Positions 11,536-24,084 of a stretch of 64,000 bases of DNA are shown in pieces. Under the pieces are notes generated by a model. That model was not told the DNA's origin and ran no database searches. It worked only from the letters and a program-made list of their open reading frames with translations. This DNA comes from Pyronema omphalodes (Eukaryota; Ascomycota; Pezizomycetes; Pezizales; Pyronemataceae): positions 248,001 through 312,000 of the forward strand of contig JAJJXM010000015.1 in the NCBI GenBank assembly GCA_024516155.1. The letters run 5' to 3'. The position numbers and the translations under genes are program-made. Position 1 is the stretch's first letter; each line of letters starts with the position of its first letter.

Positions 11536-14500
11536 ATGGCTCCCTCACCCTCCCCCTCCATCACCGCAGCTGTCCGTCGTCGCGTCTCTTCCGCCGCCGC
11601 TTCAAGAGGGAACCCCCTTCTAGCTGAAATTAAACCCCTTCTAGACTCACTAGAAGCATCCAATGTTGACACGGACATCCTGGTACGGCTGCAATGGCTG
11701 TCTTTGCTCAAGCGAGTTCTCGTGGATTCACCGGACGCGAAAGGTACGCGGCAAGCTGTAGCTCCGGAAGTGGGGGAGCTTGTTGATACTCACACTGTGC
11801 GATCCAGACACTTTTCGAACCCTGAAGGGCTTCCAATGCCTACTATCAACATTACACTCGCTCGCCGGATTCTACAGCTCTTCGTCTCACACCGAGGAGG
11901 AGAAGCATCACTTTATCGAACTCGCCAAATGTCTCTTCGGCGTGATATCGGAGGCTCTCTCCAACCACCCAGGCAACAGACGCTTCTTTGCTCGGAGAAT
12001 TGGATGGGACAGTCTACAGCAAGGCCTTGCTGCCACCGGCCTTCCAACAGAAGCTCCGGACCAGCTATTCGGCCTGTTGCTTTCCTTCGGGATGGATGAT
12101 GCTACATTGTCGAGTCTTATCGTGTCAACAAAACGTGGCCTAGCCAAAGAGATTGCAGATGGGAAGATTGCGGATGAAGCACGTCTTGAATACATCCGGG
12201 AAAAGATTGGTTCTACGTTTGGTCCAAAGGATGTCCTGTTGAATGCGGAAATCGTGCCATTGATCATTGGTTTCCAAATTGCAATGCCTCAATCGCATGA
12301 TTCAGAGCTCACAACACTTATCGTCCTGCAATCGTTGTTATCCATTGCTTCCGGCAGTGAACATAATCTCGTCGCAATGCATTCAACCGGGATCTTGAGT
12401 ACCATGTTACCTCGATTATGGTCACCATCTGTGCCAATCATGGAACGAACCGTGCTTCGAGGCCTCGCCAGCCGTCTGATACACATGGGAGTGAATCACA
12501 TGAACGACGCAAAAGAAATCTACAAGAAAGCCATGCGGAATGAAGAAGTAGCATCATTTCTTTTGTCAGCATTGCAGACCTCACGCGAACCTCCACACAT
12601 ACAATTCGACCTATCGCTCTATGGGTATGCATCATTAGAGCTACCAACACTCGTTCGACCATTTCCTCCTATGCATACATCTGGCTATACCTTCTCCGCT
12701 TGGATTTATATAGAATCTTTTGATCCATCAATGCACACTACAATTTTTGGCGTTTTTGATAGCACCCAATCTTGTTTCGTACTGGCATATATCGAACAAG
12801 ATACTAAAAAATTCATCTTGCAAACTTCTGTATCGTCACGCCATCAAGCTTCAGTAAGATTTAAGACTGCAATTTTTGAGCCAAAACGTTGGTATCATAT
12901 CGCTATTGTACACCGAAGAGGTCGTCCTACGTCATCTGCAAAAGCCGCACTCTATATCGATGGAGAATTCGTAGAGCAACAGAAAACAAATTATCCCTCA
13001 CAACCACCTTCCATAAACACCCCTACCCAAGTCTTCTTCGGTACCCCATCTGACCTCAGCCCTCGATGTGGCCGGGGAGTGATTAGCTCCCGGTGGTCAT
13101 TAGGAACCACCCACCTCTTCGAAGATATCCTATCCGACGACCTAATTGCGGTATTCTTCCGTCTCGGTCCTCGGTATCACGGAAACTTCCAAGACTGTCT
13201 CGGTTCCTTCCAAACCTATGAAGCCTCAGCAGCACTCAACATGCGCAATGAATTGATGCACCCCGGCCGCGAAGAGAAATCCGATATCGTCGCTGCAATC
13301 CGTCAAAAAGCCTCTGCTATCCTTCCCGAGGGTAAACTACTATTGAGTCTTTCTGCAACTCAGGTGCTGGATGATAGAGACGATATCGGGGTGGATGAAA
13401 ATATCCTTACGAAAAATCTCTCCAAACAGGCGGTTAAGAATCTTCAACAACTTGTCGCCTCCGGTGCTGTGGCTATCAATGGTGCTGTTCCGTCTATTAA
13501 TGAAGCTTTGCAACTTCCGCATGGGGTTGCGGTCATGACTGGATCCCCAATTGTCATGGTACCACAGTCTTTGGATGATGCGGCTTGGAAAATTGGTGGT
13601 GCGGTCGCGGTAGGTCTTAAGATGGTGGAAGTTGCGAAAACTAAAGACCAAGTATGTCTTGCTGTTAGGATATTATTTGAGATGATTAAAAGTAGTTGGC
13701 GTAACAGTGAAGCCATGGAAAGAGAGTCTGGGTTTTCTATATTATCACATCTTATCAGACAAAAGGAAGCAGGTCAGGGAAAGGTTATTGGAAAAGAACT
13801 TCTTAGGTTGGTTCTGGAGTTTGTCGGTTATAGATATGATGCTCCGGAAGAAAGCTTCATTATAAATCCTCTCGCTTATAGGGTTCTCATTGTCGATTTT
13901 GATGTCTGGAGAACAGCGGATTTGGAAACTCAGAAAGAATATTTTGGACAGTTTTGGGGATTCGCTAAGGAGAGTAAATATCATCATTTTAATTCAAAGA
14001 GGTTGGTTAGGATGCGTAAGTTCCCTTTTTTCTTGATCTATATATTTGAGAATACGGATTATCATGATACTGATAAAAATATTTACGATAATAGGCATCG
14101 TAAAAAAGCTCCTATTTGCACTAAAAGCAGAATCCTTCTCAAGAGAAATCCTTCCGGATTTCCTTCGCGCCTTCAGAGCTTTGGTAAAAGCCAACATGTC
14201 CGCAGATGTCTTACGATCCTTGTCATTATTCATCACTTATTCCCTACATAAACATAATCCCAGCAGACCTTTAAGGGTTAAGAAGAGTAATATCCAAATG
14301 CGAAGGCCGGGATCTCTTATACCTGGCTCCTTGAGTGGTCCAATGGGTGCTTCTATGAGTGGCTCTATGGGAGGATCGATATTGGCTGGAGCGGCAGGGC
14401 CAAAGTCCGGATATCTTGGAGTCCAGGGAGAGTTGAATGAAGAGGGAAGTTTTACGAGACAGCAGATTGGAGTTATGATATTGGAGATGTATGAAGAGTT

Positions 14501-17500
14501 GCTTGCAGAGGAGGGCAATGGAACGGCGGTTATTAAGAAGTTTGCAAAGACGGTTACTAATAAGGTATGTTTTATATTATACCCCTATGATAGCTTTCCA
14601 AAACGATGGAAGATGCTGTTGGGATTGTTTATTTTTTACTGACTTTATATTTCCTGTTCTTAGTGGCTTCTATATCTCCTCGCAGAATCCGATCCGCAAG
14701 TTGTAGTCCTCGGAACTAAAATTATCGCACGACTCCTAATCTCCCACGGCCCAAATTACGTCAATAAATTCACCAATAAGACGGGAGGATTTGTGATTAT
14801 GAAAAATCGCCTAAAGAGATGGTGGAATGTTGCACCGCTTTGGCCTATATGCTTTTGTATACTGTTTGGAAAAGATGTGGCAAAGATTAATACTGATGGT
14901 CCTTTGGATTTGTATGAACTACTTTCGGTCTTTGCTAGCGATGAGAAGACGAAGGTTGTCTACCCCGAGGTACTACCCGTTATTGCAGCTATGTTGAAGG
15001 CGGGGGTTGGAACTGTTGTTGCGGATTCTCCACTGGAAGAACCGGTGTTGGATCCTAAGGCGAAGGTGGATACGAATTTGGAGATTCCTAAGGTTCATAC
15101 AAGGAAGCGAAGTTTGTCTCTTAATGATCGATCTGGTATGTATCATTTCCCCGTATCCTCATCACCTACGAAAAGACAGATAGACAGGCATGCAAGCAGA
15201 GCTAACTCCCAACAGCCGGAAACCAAACCACCCTCAAACGTCTCACCGAACTAAGCCGGCTGTTACAGACCCTAATCCAATTCATAACGCACCTTCACGC
15301 CTCATTCCCAAGTTTCCGAGACTTCTGCGTCACCTCCTCCTTCATACAAGAAACCTTCTCGATCCTCTTCCCGGTGGTCTGTAGTTCCGATCACGTCAGC
15401 GCAGAGACGGAACTTAATTCTAGAGACTCGGCTTTGACATTTGATGGAGGAGATGTTGTGATTCGTCCTTTAACTTCTAATACTGCTTTGCCGATTGTTA
15501 GAACTGTTACGGTGGAAGATAGACCTGCTACCCCGGTTGGAAGGTTACGGAGAGGATCGAATTTTGGGTCGGCGTTTATTTTGGTTACTCAGGAAAATGC
15601 TGAGTTTGGACCTTCGGCTGCTAGATTGACTCCTGGTATTGGGAGTAGTTTGAATTTGAAGGTTGCTGGTCATAACAGTGGGACTAATACTACTAGTATT
15701 GGACAACTGGGTTCTAATATGCTGGTAGAGTCACTGATGGAATTGGTAATGGCGGTATTTGGGGATATGGTATTTGAAAGAAAGGAATTTTCTGGGTTTG
15801 CATTGAATACCAAGATCCCACCAGGGTTCCAGGAACATCAGATTTATTTTGAAACTTATTTGTTGAAGAATGTTATTGTGCATGTTAGGAATTGTATTGG
15901 GTTTGAGATGGGGAAGTTGGTGGAGCCAAAGGTGTTGCAGAATGTTGCGAGGTTTGCGAGTTGGGTCGCCGATTGTGTTTATGAAGGTTTGTTGGCGACT
16001 TCTTTCTGGGGAGGGGTTTTTTTTTTCTTTCGGGGCTAATGAATGGGTGATATATAGGATGGTTCCTGGATGGCGCTGAACCTTTACTCGATTTCGTCGG
16101 CTTTATATTGGAATATCTTCAACGCCCCGACATTGCGAAACTGAAATCAGTTCGTCTATGTACAGTCGCCCTTTCGACTCTCCGCTGCGTCGTAACCCGA
16201 CTTGTTCTCTTCCGACTTTCCGAACTCGACGATCCAAAAGCAGATCCTAAAGCTATTGTCGAATTCCTCGGGAAGATGATGTATTGGCAAGCCGTTATCT
16301 TGAGCCCTGATAATACTGATGGGGAGTTTACTCGGTTGATTTGTTATCTTTTATACACCAGATTAATCGATATGCGTACTGAGCTAAGAATGGCGGCTGC
16401 GGATATGTTGCGGATTGTTATGGTTCAGAAACCCACGGAAACGACGGGCTTGCTAAATCAGGCAAAGAGTACCGATCATAAACAACTTTCTTCGGGGTTT
16501 AGGAAACTGCAGGAACTGGATAATGAAACTTGGCTTTGTTGGATTGATGCGCATAGAAAAGAGTTGGATGCGTTTTTCTATGGAGCCTTGTCGAAATCTT
16601 GGGAGGCGTTTGTGGCGGAGGAAAATAGAAAGACGGAGGAAACTGCAAAACAGAGAATTACGAAAAGAAAGGAAAAATTGAAACAATGGATTGTTGATGA
16701 TCTTAATAGTGAAGATGTCTTTGGAAGACATGAAAGTATTAGTGCTAATTGGTCTGCTAATATCTTTCAGTCGGAACATTTGAAATATCAAAGAGCTGCT
16801 CAGGATCAACAGGATACCCTCGCTTTCACGGTTTCTCAATATGCGAGATTGGAAAGCGATCTCTGCCGCCCTTGTGGTTTGCTGGATGATGGAAGAGAAG
16901 GAAAATGGCGACTGGATCTCACGGAAGGAAGAAATAGAATGAGGAAGAGAATGTTACCGGATGAATCTGGTCACCTGCATAATTATCAACCAAAAAGACG
17001 CCTTACAACATCTGGAGGTCAGCCGAATATTCAACCTACGAGAAGTCATGCGCTATCGGTGGATGGAGATGAAATTTCTATCCTTACTAAAGGAGACTGC
17101 GAATCGATAAATGCGGAAGATACTCCTCATACTGGCCGCGATGGACTAGATGATGAAATCGATGATGATTATGAACTTGTCAATGATCCCCGAGAAGATG
17201 ATGATGGTTGGGAAGATAAAAACCGGAAAGTCATGCGGAGTATTCAACATGGCGATGCGGTGGAATTCGTTAATAATGTCTCTCGACTGGTGGGATTGGA
17301 TGCGGTTGAGGGGTTGTTGATTATTGGAAAGAATTGTCTTTATTTGATTGATAATTTCTTCCAGAGATCGGATGGGGAGATTATGAATGTTTGGCAAGCT
17401 CCCAAAGATGAAAGAGATCAATACCTGCAAATTATATCCGGAAGAGCAAGTGAGGATAGGAAAACTAATATGGCTGAACATGAAGCTAGACATTGGGGCT

Positions 17501-20091
17501 TTGAGGAGTTGATTAGTATCAGCAAGCGAAAGTTTTTGTTTCGAGATGTTGCATTGGAACTTTTCTTTGCGGATGGAAGAAGCTTTCTTTTAACTACTAT
17601 GTCGGTAAAGGATAGGGATTTTGTTTATACCAAGCTACTGTCGAAAGCTACTTCGGTCGGAAGTAATCCTGCTACCCCTTGGACTGGAGATGTTTGGAGA
17701 TCCGAAGCAAGTAAAACTTTGGAACCGCCAACGAATTTCGGAATGAAGCTAGCGAATGTCTTTTCTGTTCAATCTCAACACCCGGCAACGAGAAAATGGA
17801 TCAAGGGAGAGATTTCGAATTTTCATTACTTGATGCTGGTTAATACAATGGCCGGAAGGACTTTTAATGATCTTACACAATATCCGGTATTTCCTTGGGT
17901 TCTTGCAGATTATACCTCTGAAGAACTCGACTTGAATAATCCTAGGACCTTTAGAGACTTTTCTAAACCGATGGGAGCTCAAACCCCTGATAGGTTAAAT
18001 GAATTCAGGGATAGATATCGAAGCTTTGAGGAAATTGCGGATTCGAATTCTCCTCCGTTTCATTATGGAACTCATTTCTCCTCGGCTATGATTGTTTGCT
18101 CTTATCTGATTCGTCTGCAACCGTTTGTGCAGTCTTACCTACTGCTCCAGGGTGGTCAGTTTGATCATGCGGATCGTCTTTTCTATTCGATTGAAAAAGC
18201 TTGGTCGTCCGCTTCAAGGGAAAATATGTCGGATGTTAGGGAATTGATACCCGAGTTCTTCTTCCTGCCGGAGTTTCTTACCAATTCGAATGGTTATAAC
18301 TTTGGTCTCAAACAGGGCACGGATGAACCTATTAATCATGTTTCGTTACCCCCTTGGGCTAAAGGGGATCCGAAAATATTTATCGCGAAACATAGAGAAG
18401 CATTGGAGAGTCCGTATGTTAGTCAACATCTCCATGAATGGATTGATCTTATCTTTGGTTACAAGCAACGAGGGGAAGCGGCTATTGAAGCTACCAATGT
18501 TTTCCACCATTTATCATATTCCGGCGCCATAGATCTAGACAACATCGCCGACCCGGTAGAGCGTATAGCAACAATCGGTATAATCCACAACTTTGGACAA
18601 ACACCCCACCAAGTCTTCACCTCTAAACCACATCCAAAAAAGGATCCAGAACCCTCTTTATTCGGCCGTCTAGACCTCCACGCAGAAACTTTAATCCGTC
18701 TCCCATTTCCTCTTCTTTCCTCAAACGAAAAAGTCACCAACTTAAGCTACAACCCAAAACTGGAAAAAATCTTCTGCGCCGGTCCTAATCGTTTAAATAT
18801 CCCCCCCAACTACGACCGATACCTGGAATGGGGCTTCATAGATGGTTCTATCCGCTTTTTCACTACGGATACTAGGAAATTATTAGCAGTCCAGGAACAT
18901 CTTCATTCCTCCCCCATCACCACCGCCGTTTGTCCGGATAACAAAACCCTAATAACCGCAGCCCACGACGGCACCATATCCGTCTGGAGTCTCCGCTCCA
19001 CCCCCAAATCCATGGACCTAGTCCTAAAATCCACTCTCTTCGCGCACACCTCCCCGGTCACAGTCCTCTCCGTATCCCGAAGTTTCTCAACCCTAGTCTC
19101 CTGTTCCTTAATCGATAACCTGGTATGTTTCTGGGACCTGAATCGGTTACGATTCATAAGGAAATTACAACCTATCCCGAATAAAATCACGGCTGCGGCG
19201 GTAAATGATGTCACAGGTGAAGTCGTCGTTTGTACGCCTCACTCGATTAGTGTGTTTACCATCAATGGTGATCTGGTTTGTAGAAGATATACTGAGGAAT
19301 ATGTCACTTGTGTCAATTGGTATCAGGGTCTCCAGAATGAGTGGTTGGAAAGGGAGTTGATTGTTACGGGGCATAAAAGAGGCGTCGTTGTCGTTTGGGG
19401 GAAGTATTGTGGTAGCAGCGGCGCCGGTCACGGTGCCGCTGCTGGTGCTGGTGGTGCCGGTAACGGTGCCGCCGGTACCGCCGGTGGGGGTGCTGGCGCC
19501 GCCGGTGCCGCCGCCGCCGCCGCCGCCGACACCACCCCACCACTAGATATACACCCCGCAACCAGTACCTCCGGCCGTCCCAGTACCCGTTGCACCACGA
19601 CTTTAGGCCCCGAATATGGAGGCGGCACGGATTCCCGGGGTTTCGGACTAAGAGAGGTTAGGAGACTTGTTAATGAACCTGTTGTTGGCGGTGTGGGTGT
19701 GGGTGTGGGTGTGGGGGGTATGGCGGGATTGGGAATGGGTATGGAGAGGATTTCCGGGTTTGGGGGGATTACTGGGTTGGGTGGGTTGGGGAATCTTGGG
19801 AATCTCGGGGGTCTCGGGGGTCTGGGTGGGTTGGGTGGGTTGGGAAATCTGGGGAATCTGGGGAACTTAAGCATCGGCGGCGGTGGTAGTGGTAGTGGTA
19901 GTGGAGGCGGAGGCAGCGGTGGAGGAGGTGGTATAAGTGGTGTAAGTGGAGGAACATGGAATGAGATGACAATAACGGCACTGGAACTCTGGGGTGAAAA
20001 GGTTTATACGGCGGATGAGGCCGGAAGGGTTTATGAATGGACTGCGCAGATGGTGCAGAGATCTAGAAGTCCGCTTGGGTTGGTTAGGTAG
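11536..20091 (+). CDS. BPH1: BEACH-domain/WD40 trafficking protein (Bph1/Lvs-type)
   Basis: Six exons (11536-11743, 11808-14015, 14095-14564, 14664-15135, 15216-15986, 16058-20091) sum to 8163 nt, a 2720-residue protein. Each junction keeps frame and family sequence, for example VYEGWFLDGAEP across intron 5. A ConA/LamG-like module lies at ~360-470 (SAWIYIES..RWYHIAIVHR..ALYIDG), then helical repeats. A BEACH-associated PH-like domain starts near 1765 and the BEACH domain near 1962 (ISNFHYLMLVNTMAGRTFND, later YPVFPWVLADY), ending near 2225. A C-terminal WD40 propeller covers ~2260-2720. This order is that of LYST/LRBA/Bph1 proteins, large scaffolds in lysosome/vacuole and endosome traffic. 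The last exon is 4 kb and uninterrupted. A Gly/Ala-rich low-complexity insertion (residues ~2495-2674) splits the propeller before its last blade. ATG 11536 is chosen because no ATG occurs upstream in frame. The gene symbol is by family resemblance. Confidence 0.93.
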
Positions 20092-20098
20092 TTGGCGT

Positions 20099-20152
20099 GG
20101 GGGGGGGGGGGGGGGGGGATGGGGCGGGGGGGGGGGGGGGGGGCGGGGGGAT
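20099..20152. repeat. Poly-G tracts just downstream of the BEACH stop
   Basis: Two runs of about 20 and 18 G (20099-20118 and 20126-20143), separated by ATGGGGC, begin 8 bases after the stop codon and lie in the presumed 3' untranslated region. They are followed by further G-rich sequence to ~20200, which is a strong G-quadruplex candidate. Run lengths are prone to sequencing error. Confidence 0.85.
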
Positions 20153-20387
20153 AAGGGATGGGGGAGGGGGGCAGGGATTGAGGGGATGGGGGGGATTGGT
20201 TAGGGTAGCGTAGCGTGGTGAATATCATTTTGGTTGCTTTGGTTGCGTTGTGAATTTTTGTGTTTTACGTGTTTGTTTGTGATGACCCTTCCGTATCCTT
20301 CCGTATCGTTTTTCTGTAGTTGGTAGTTGGTAATTAGTAGTTAATAGCTACACCTTCCGTTACGTATTATGGACTTGCTTTGTGTTG

Positions 20388-20510
<123 letters not shown>

Positions 20511-20566
20511 TCGTTTTGTGAGCTTACTTTACTCTCTGCGTTAAATGGAATGTTGAATTCATGATT

Positions 20567-20812
20567 TATCACTTTTCACTCGTTACTTATCACTCGTTAC
20601 TTATCACTTGTAAATCATCACTCGTCACTCGTCACTTGGAATTCATCACTCGTTACTCGTTACTTATCACTTATCACTTATCACTTGGAATTCATCACTC
20701 GTTACTTGGAAGTTGTTATTAATCACTCGTCACTTATCACTTGGAAGTTGTTACTTGGAAGTTGTTATTTATCACTTACTGCTTGGAAGTTGTTAACTCG
20801 TTACTTAACATT
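20567..20812. repeat. Imperfect ATCACTCGTTACTT / CTTGGAAGTTGTTA repeats
   Basis: Built from short words (CACTCGTCACTT, TTACTTATCACTT, CTTGGAAGTTGTTA) in varying order. It looks like a repeatedly duplicated and mutated 10-16 bp unit. No gene is visible. Confidence 0.8.
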
Positions 20813-20867
20813 TCATCGCCATATGCTATTGGGAATATTTTCTGGATCTAGGAGAGATACTTGCTAT

Positions 20868-21343
20868 GATGTAGATATAAGTAGATATAAGTGGATATAG
20901 GATGTAAGATATAAGGAGATGTAAGATATAGGATGTAAGTAGATAGAAGTAGATATAAGGAGATGTAAGATGTAAGATGTAAGGAGATGTAAGATATGAG
21001 ATGTAAGATGTAAGATATAGGATATAGGATATAGGATATAGGATATATAAGGAGATATAAGGAGATATAGGATGTAAGGAGATATAAGGAGATAGAAGTA
21101 GATATAGGATATAAGATATAAGATATAAGATATAAGATATGAGATATAGGATATAGGATGTAAGATGTAAGGAGGTAGAAGTGGATATAAGGAGATATAG
21201 ATATAGGATATAGGATATAAGATATAAGGGGATGTAAGGGGATGTAAGATATAGGATATAAGTAGATAGAAGTAGATATAAGATATAAGTAGATATAAGA
21301 TATAAGGAGATATAAGATATGAGATATAAGATATAAGATATAG
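20868..21343. repeat. Purine-rich GATATAAG/GATGTAAGGA satellite
   Basis: About 475 bases made almost wholly of 6-8 bp words (GATATAAG, GATATAGG, GATGTAAGGA, GTAGATA). Nearly all C is missing from the + strand. The long minus-strand open frames across it (rich in ILYPISYI) follow from the composition and are not a gene. Confidence 0.93.
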
Positions 21344-21753
21344 CAACCCCCTTTCACGCAACCTCTCACGCGTAAATAAACCCAAGTACTAAACCGCAAG
21401 TAAATAAACCGCAAGTACCAAACTCAAACTCAAACTTAAAAAAAAGCAAAAAACAAAAAACAAAAAAAGAGCAAAAAAAAACAAAACAAAGGAAAAAAGC
21501 AAAAAAATAAAAAAATTGGAAACACTTGATGGGGTGATGGGTTGATGGGTTGATGGGATGGTTATGAGATACCACTATTAGACGCAGACGCAGACGCCGG
21601 TGCAGACGCAGACACAGACGCATATCCGCCAGAAAACCGGTAAGGTAGTTACGTATTCCATCTACCTTATAGTTCCTTTCTTATAAAGTTATTATTAAAG
21701 ATGGGTATGTAAGATTTGCAAGGTTTGCGTTGTGTTGTGTTATGTTTTTGATG
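21344..21753. other. A-rich and short-repeat DNA, no gene
   Basis: Contains an A-rich stretch with AAAAAACAAAAA words (21436-21516), a TGATGGGT repeat (21527-21556), an AGACGC repeat (21579-21621), and otherwise unremarkable sequence. Confidence 0.55.
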
Positions 21754-21808
21754 GGGTAAAGGGGTTAAAGGGGTTAAAGGGGTTGAAGGGGTTAAAGGGG
21801 TTAAAGTC
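21754..21808. repeat. 9-bp array (GGGGTTAAA)n
   Basis: Five to six copies of GGGGTTAAA, with one TTGAA variant. Each copy carries a G4 run. It recalls telomeric G/T words, but the unit is not TTAGGG. The DNA from here to 22349 shows CTGTATCAT and TTTCGTC short repeats (22018-22083) and no gene. Confidence 0.85.
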
Positions 21809-22888
21809 ATATGGGGGATTTTTGTGGTTAGAGTAATTATTTCTTTTACACAGAAAAAATAATATCGGCAAGAGGAAGGAAGAAGGAAGATGCTTTATGA
21901 TTCTAAGATTCTGAGATTCTGAGATTCACTATCCGCCAGCGGTAACTTCTTCCATAACAGGTGGTTATCATATTGCACTCTGGGTTCTCTGTTTATATAT
22001 CGTGTGTATCGTGTGTTATCTGTATCATCTGTATCATCTGTATCATCTGCATTTTATTCTTTCGTCTTTTCGTCTTTTCGTCTAAGCGATTCTCTGACGT
22101 GGTGTGTTCTTGTAACTTTGTAACTTTGTAATACATTATTCATTATTTATTATTCAGCAGTATATACCCGACTTCACTTCACTCCAAGATACCACATCGG
22201 CTGCATTCAGGAATCGGGAATCAGGAGTGGATATGATCCTAAGAAGGATTTGATTATATTATGATTAGAGTTTGAAGGATGGATAGGGTTGAGGCTTTTA
22301 TTGTCTTTTGGCGGATAAAAACTAGTTGGAGGGAAGTAGAGCGAGATATAGTGGTGTTGAAGATGAGATGAGATGAGGGTATTATGGACCGAGGAACCAG
22401 GAGCTAGGAGCCAGGAGCCAGGTAAGGTAAAGCGAGGAGAGAAGAGAAGAGAAGGTTCAAAGCTGACAGATTAGATTACGAACAAAAAGGGCCTAGATCA
22501 TACAATAAAGATGAGATGGAAATCGATGTGATGAAGAATAAGGGTTGTAGACTTAAGGCTGAGCTGTTGATGCACTGCCTTGAAGGAATAGTAAAGTTCT
22601 ATCATTCGCTGATGGTATTTATGTTATTCATCTTTTTGATCTTGGGGTTGGGAACTTGATGTGGCGTTAGAAAATTGGTAAATTGGTAAATCGGTAAATC
22701 GGTAACTGGCATATTGGATCTTGGAATTGGTCTTGCGGGTGTTGGTCTGTGTTTAATGTACGGGTATGCGACTTCCAGGCCGTTCTGCGTTTTTTTTTTT
22801 TTTTTTCTTCGTCAAAATCAATTCATAGTAACGATTTGGTGAACACAGCATATCGAGCACGAGGAAATAAGGGAATCATGTAAGTTAT

Positions 22889-23574
22889 TTTGTTTATTTA
22901 TTTATTTATTTATTGAATCATTCACAAGGTCAAAGACAAAGAAACAAAAAAGCAGAATACCCGAACCCGTAGTCTATTAAATCATACACTAACCGAGCCC
23001 AAAAGTCCCATGCAGGAAAAAAACAACAAAACACCCGACATCCAGCGCCTGTTTGGTTCCCCATAGATGAGCCTTCGGTGTATATTATTATGTTCTTTTC
23101 TTCCACTTGAAGTTCTTGGAGCCTTCTGGGATGAGATGTTGCGGCCTGCGGCAAATTGGATAATCGTGGAATTTCGGTGTTTATTGGGCTATTGGCCTAC
23201 TTTCCCTCCCAAGGTGATATAGCTGGGTGTGCAGTATCTTCGGGGTTTCGGGGTTTCGACTATATCTTCCAGACACAGAATACAACCAAGGTCCTAGGTA
23301 TCGGAGCATGCTTGCGAGCCGTGATGGTGTTTTCAATCCGGTCTGCCATTGGCAGTCGTATTCCCCACCCCTCACATGATGCGAAGTGGTTTAGGGTGGA
23401 AGTACAGATGGGCACCGTAAGGGTGGGCAGCAAGGAGAAAGGCTTTGTCATGGGTTTCTGGCGGTTGCTTTGGCAGCGGCTCTGTCTTTTTCTTAAAGGC
23501 TCTGGCATCTTGCTGGGGCAAAATAGATACAGGCAGCTGTATAGAAACTGCGATGTGACATATCCCATAACGGC
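22889..23574 (-). mobile_element. Decayed Tad-type LINE remnant (copy A), RNase H start visible
   Basis: On the minus strand the order is a reading segment with IIIYTEGSSMGNQTGAG (23041-23100), then the 3' block shared with 5.6 and 27.4 kb, then a (TAAA)n-like tail (TTTATT run on + at 22889-22914). The IYT(D/E)GS..G.TGAG string is the start of the RNase H domain found after the reverse transcriptase in Tad-type fungal LINEs. The rest of RNase H is missing and frames are broken, so this is not active. The upstream limit is unclear because the body is interrupted at 23588 by a short insertion. Confidence 0.6.
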
Positions 23575-23587
23575 ACTGGTGGCGTTG

Positions 23588-23651
23588 ATTCGAGTTGATT
23601 TGATTTGATTTGATTTCCTTGAACGTTCCCAACCTTAAGGTTATGACGTAT
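23588..23651 (-). mobile_element. Very short retroposon-like insertion (64 bp) with 13-bp target duplication
   Basis: Flanked by ACTGGTGGCGTTG (23575-23587) and ACTGGCGGCGTTG (23652-23664), a 13-bp direct repeat with one mismatch. Read on the minus strand, the insert starts ATACGTCATAACCTTAAGG, contains the palindromes AACCTTAAGGTT and GAACGTTC, and ends in an AAATC-repeat tail. It is nested in the LINE-like DNA of copy A. The same insert occurs at 28152-28210 (duplicate of this one) and independently at 56804-56860. Confidence 0.75.
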
Positions 23652-24084
23652 ACTGGCGGCGTTGGCGGTGACTTTGGCAGAGGTTCATACTTCATAGGGT
23701 TTCCAGGTCTTGTGGTATTGATGTAATGGGAGGATTTTCAACTAAGAGGATGGATTTATCGGCTAAGGGGCTTTCCGCTATTGGTGGTGTAGGGAATCAT
23801 GTGATACAGATTCCATGTGGGAAACGTCCTCGGTGGGATCCCTTGAATTGCTTGGGGAGGGACCTAAGGTTGAGGTGGAGGATTGTTGAGGCTTAGGGTC
23901 CGAATAGGTAGCCTCTATAAGCGGAGGGAGGCTACCTGGTGGGATTTAGTTCGGACCCAAGCAGCTGAGATGCTCAGCTGGTATGTTGTCAGATGGGAGG
24001 CCATATGTTCCAGGATAGATCCGGAAATTCCGGAAATCCCGGAGATCCAAGGAGTCTGGATCAGGTCTTTGGGACAGGCCCGGG

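Noticed and set aside
20848..21414. Minus-strand open frames of 173-188 codons rich in Ile/Tyr/Leu
   Set aside because: They lie wholly in the GATATAAG satellite and follow from its lack of stop-forming words in those frames.
23588..23651. Short insert considered as an introner-like intron
   Set aside because: Using GT at the end of the target repeat and AG in the other copy would not restore the original sequence, and the independent copy at 56804 lacks a GT at that place.
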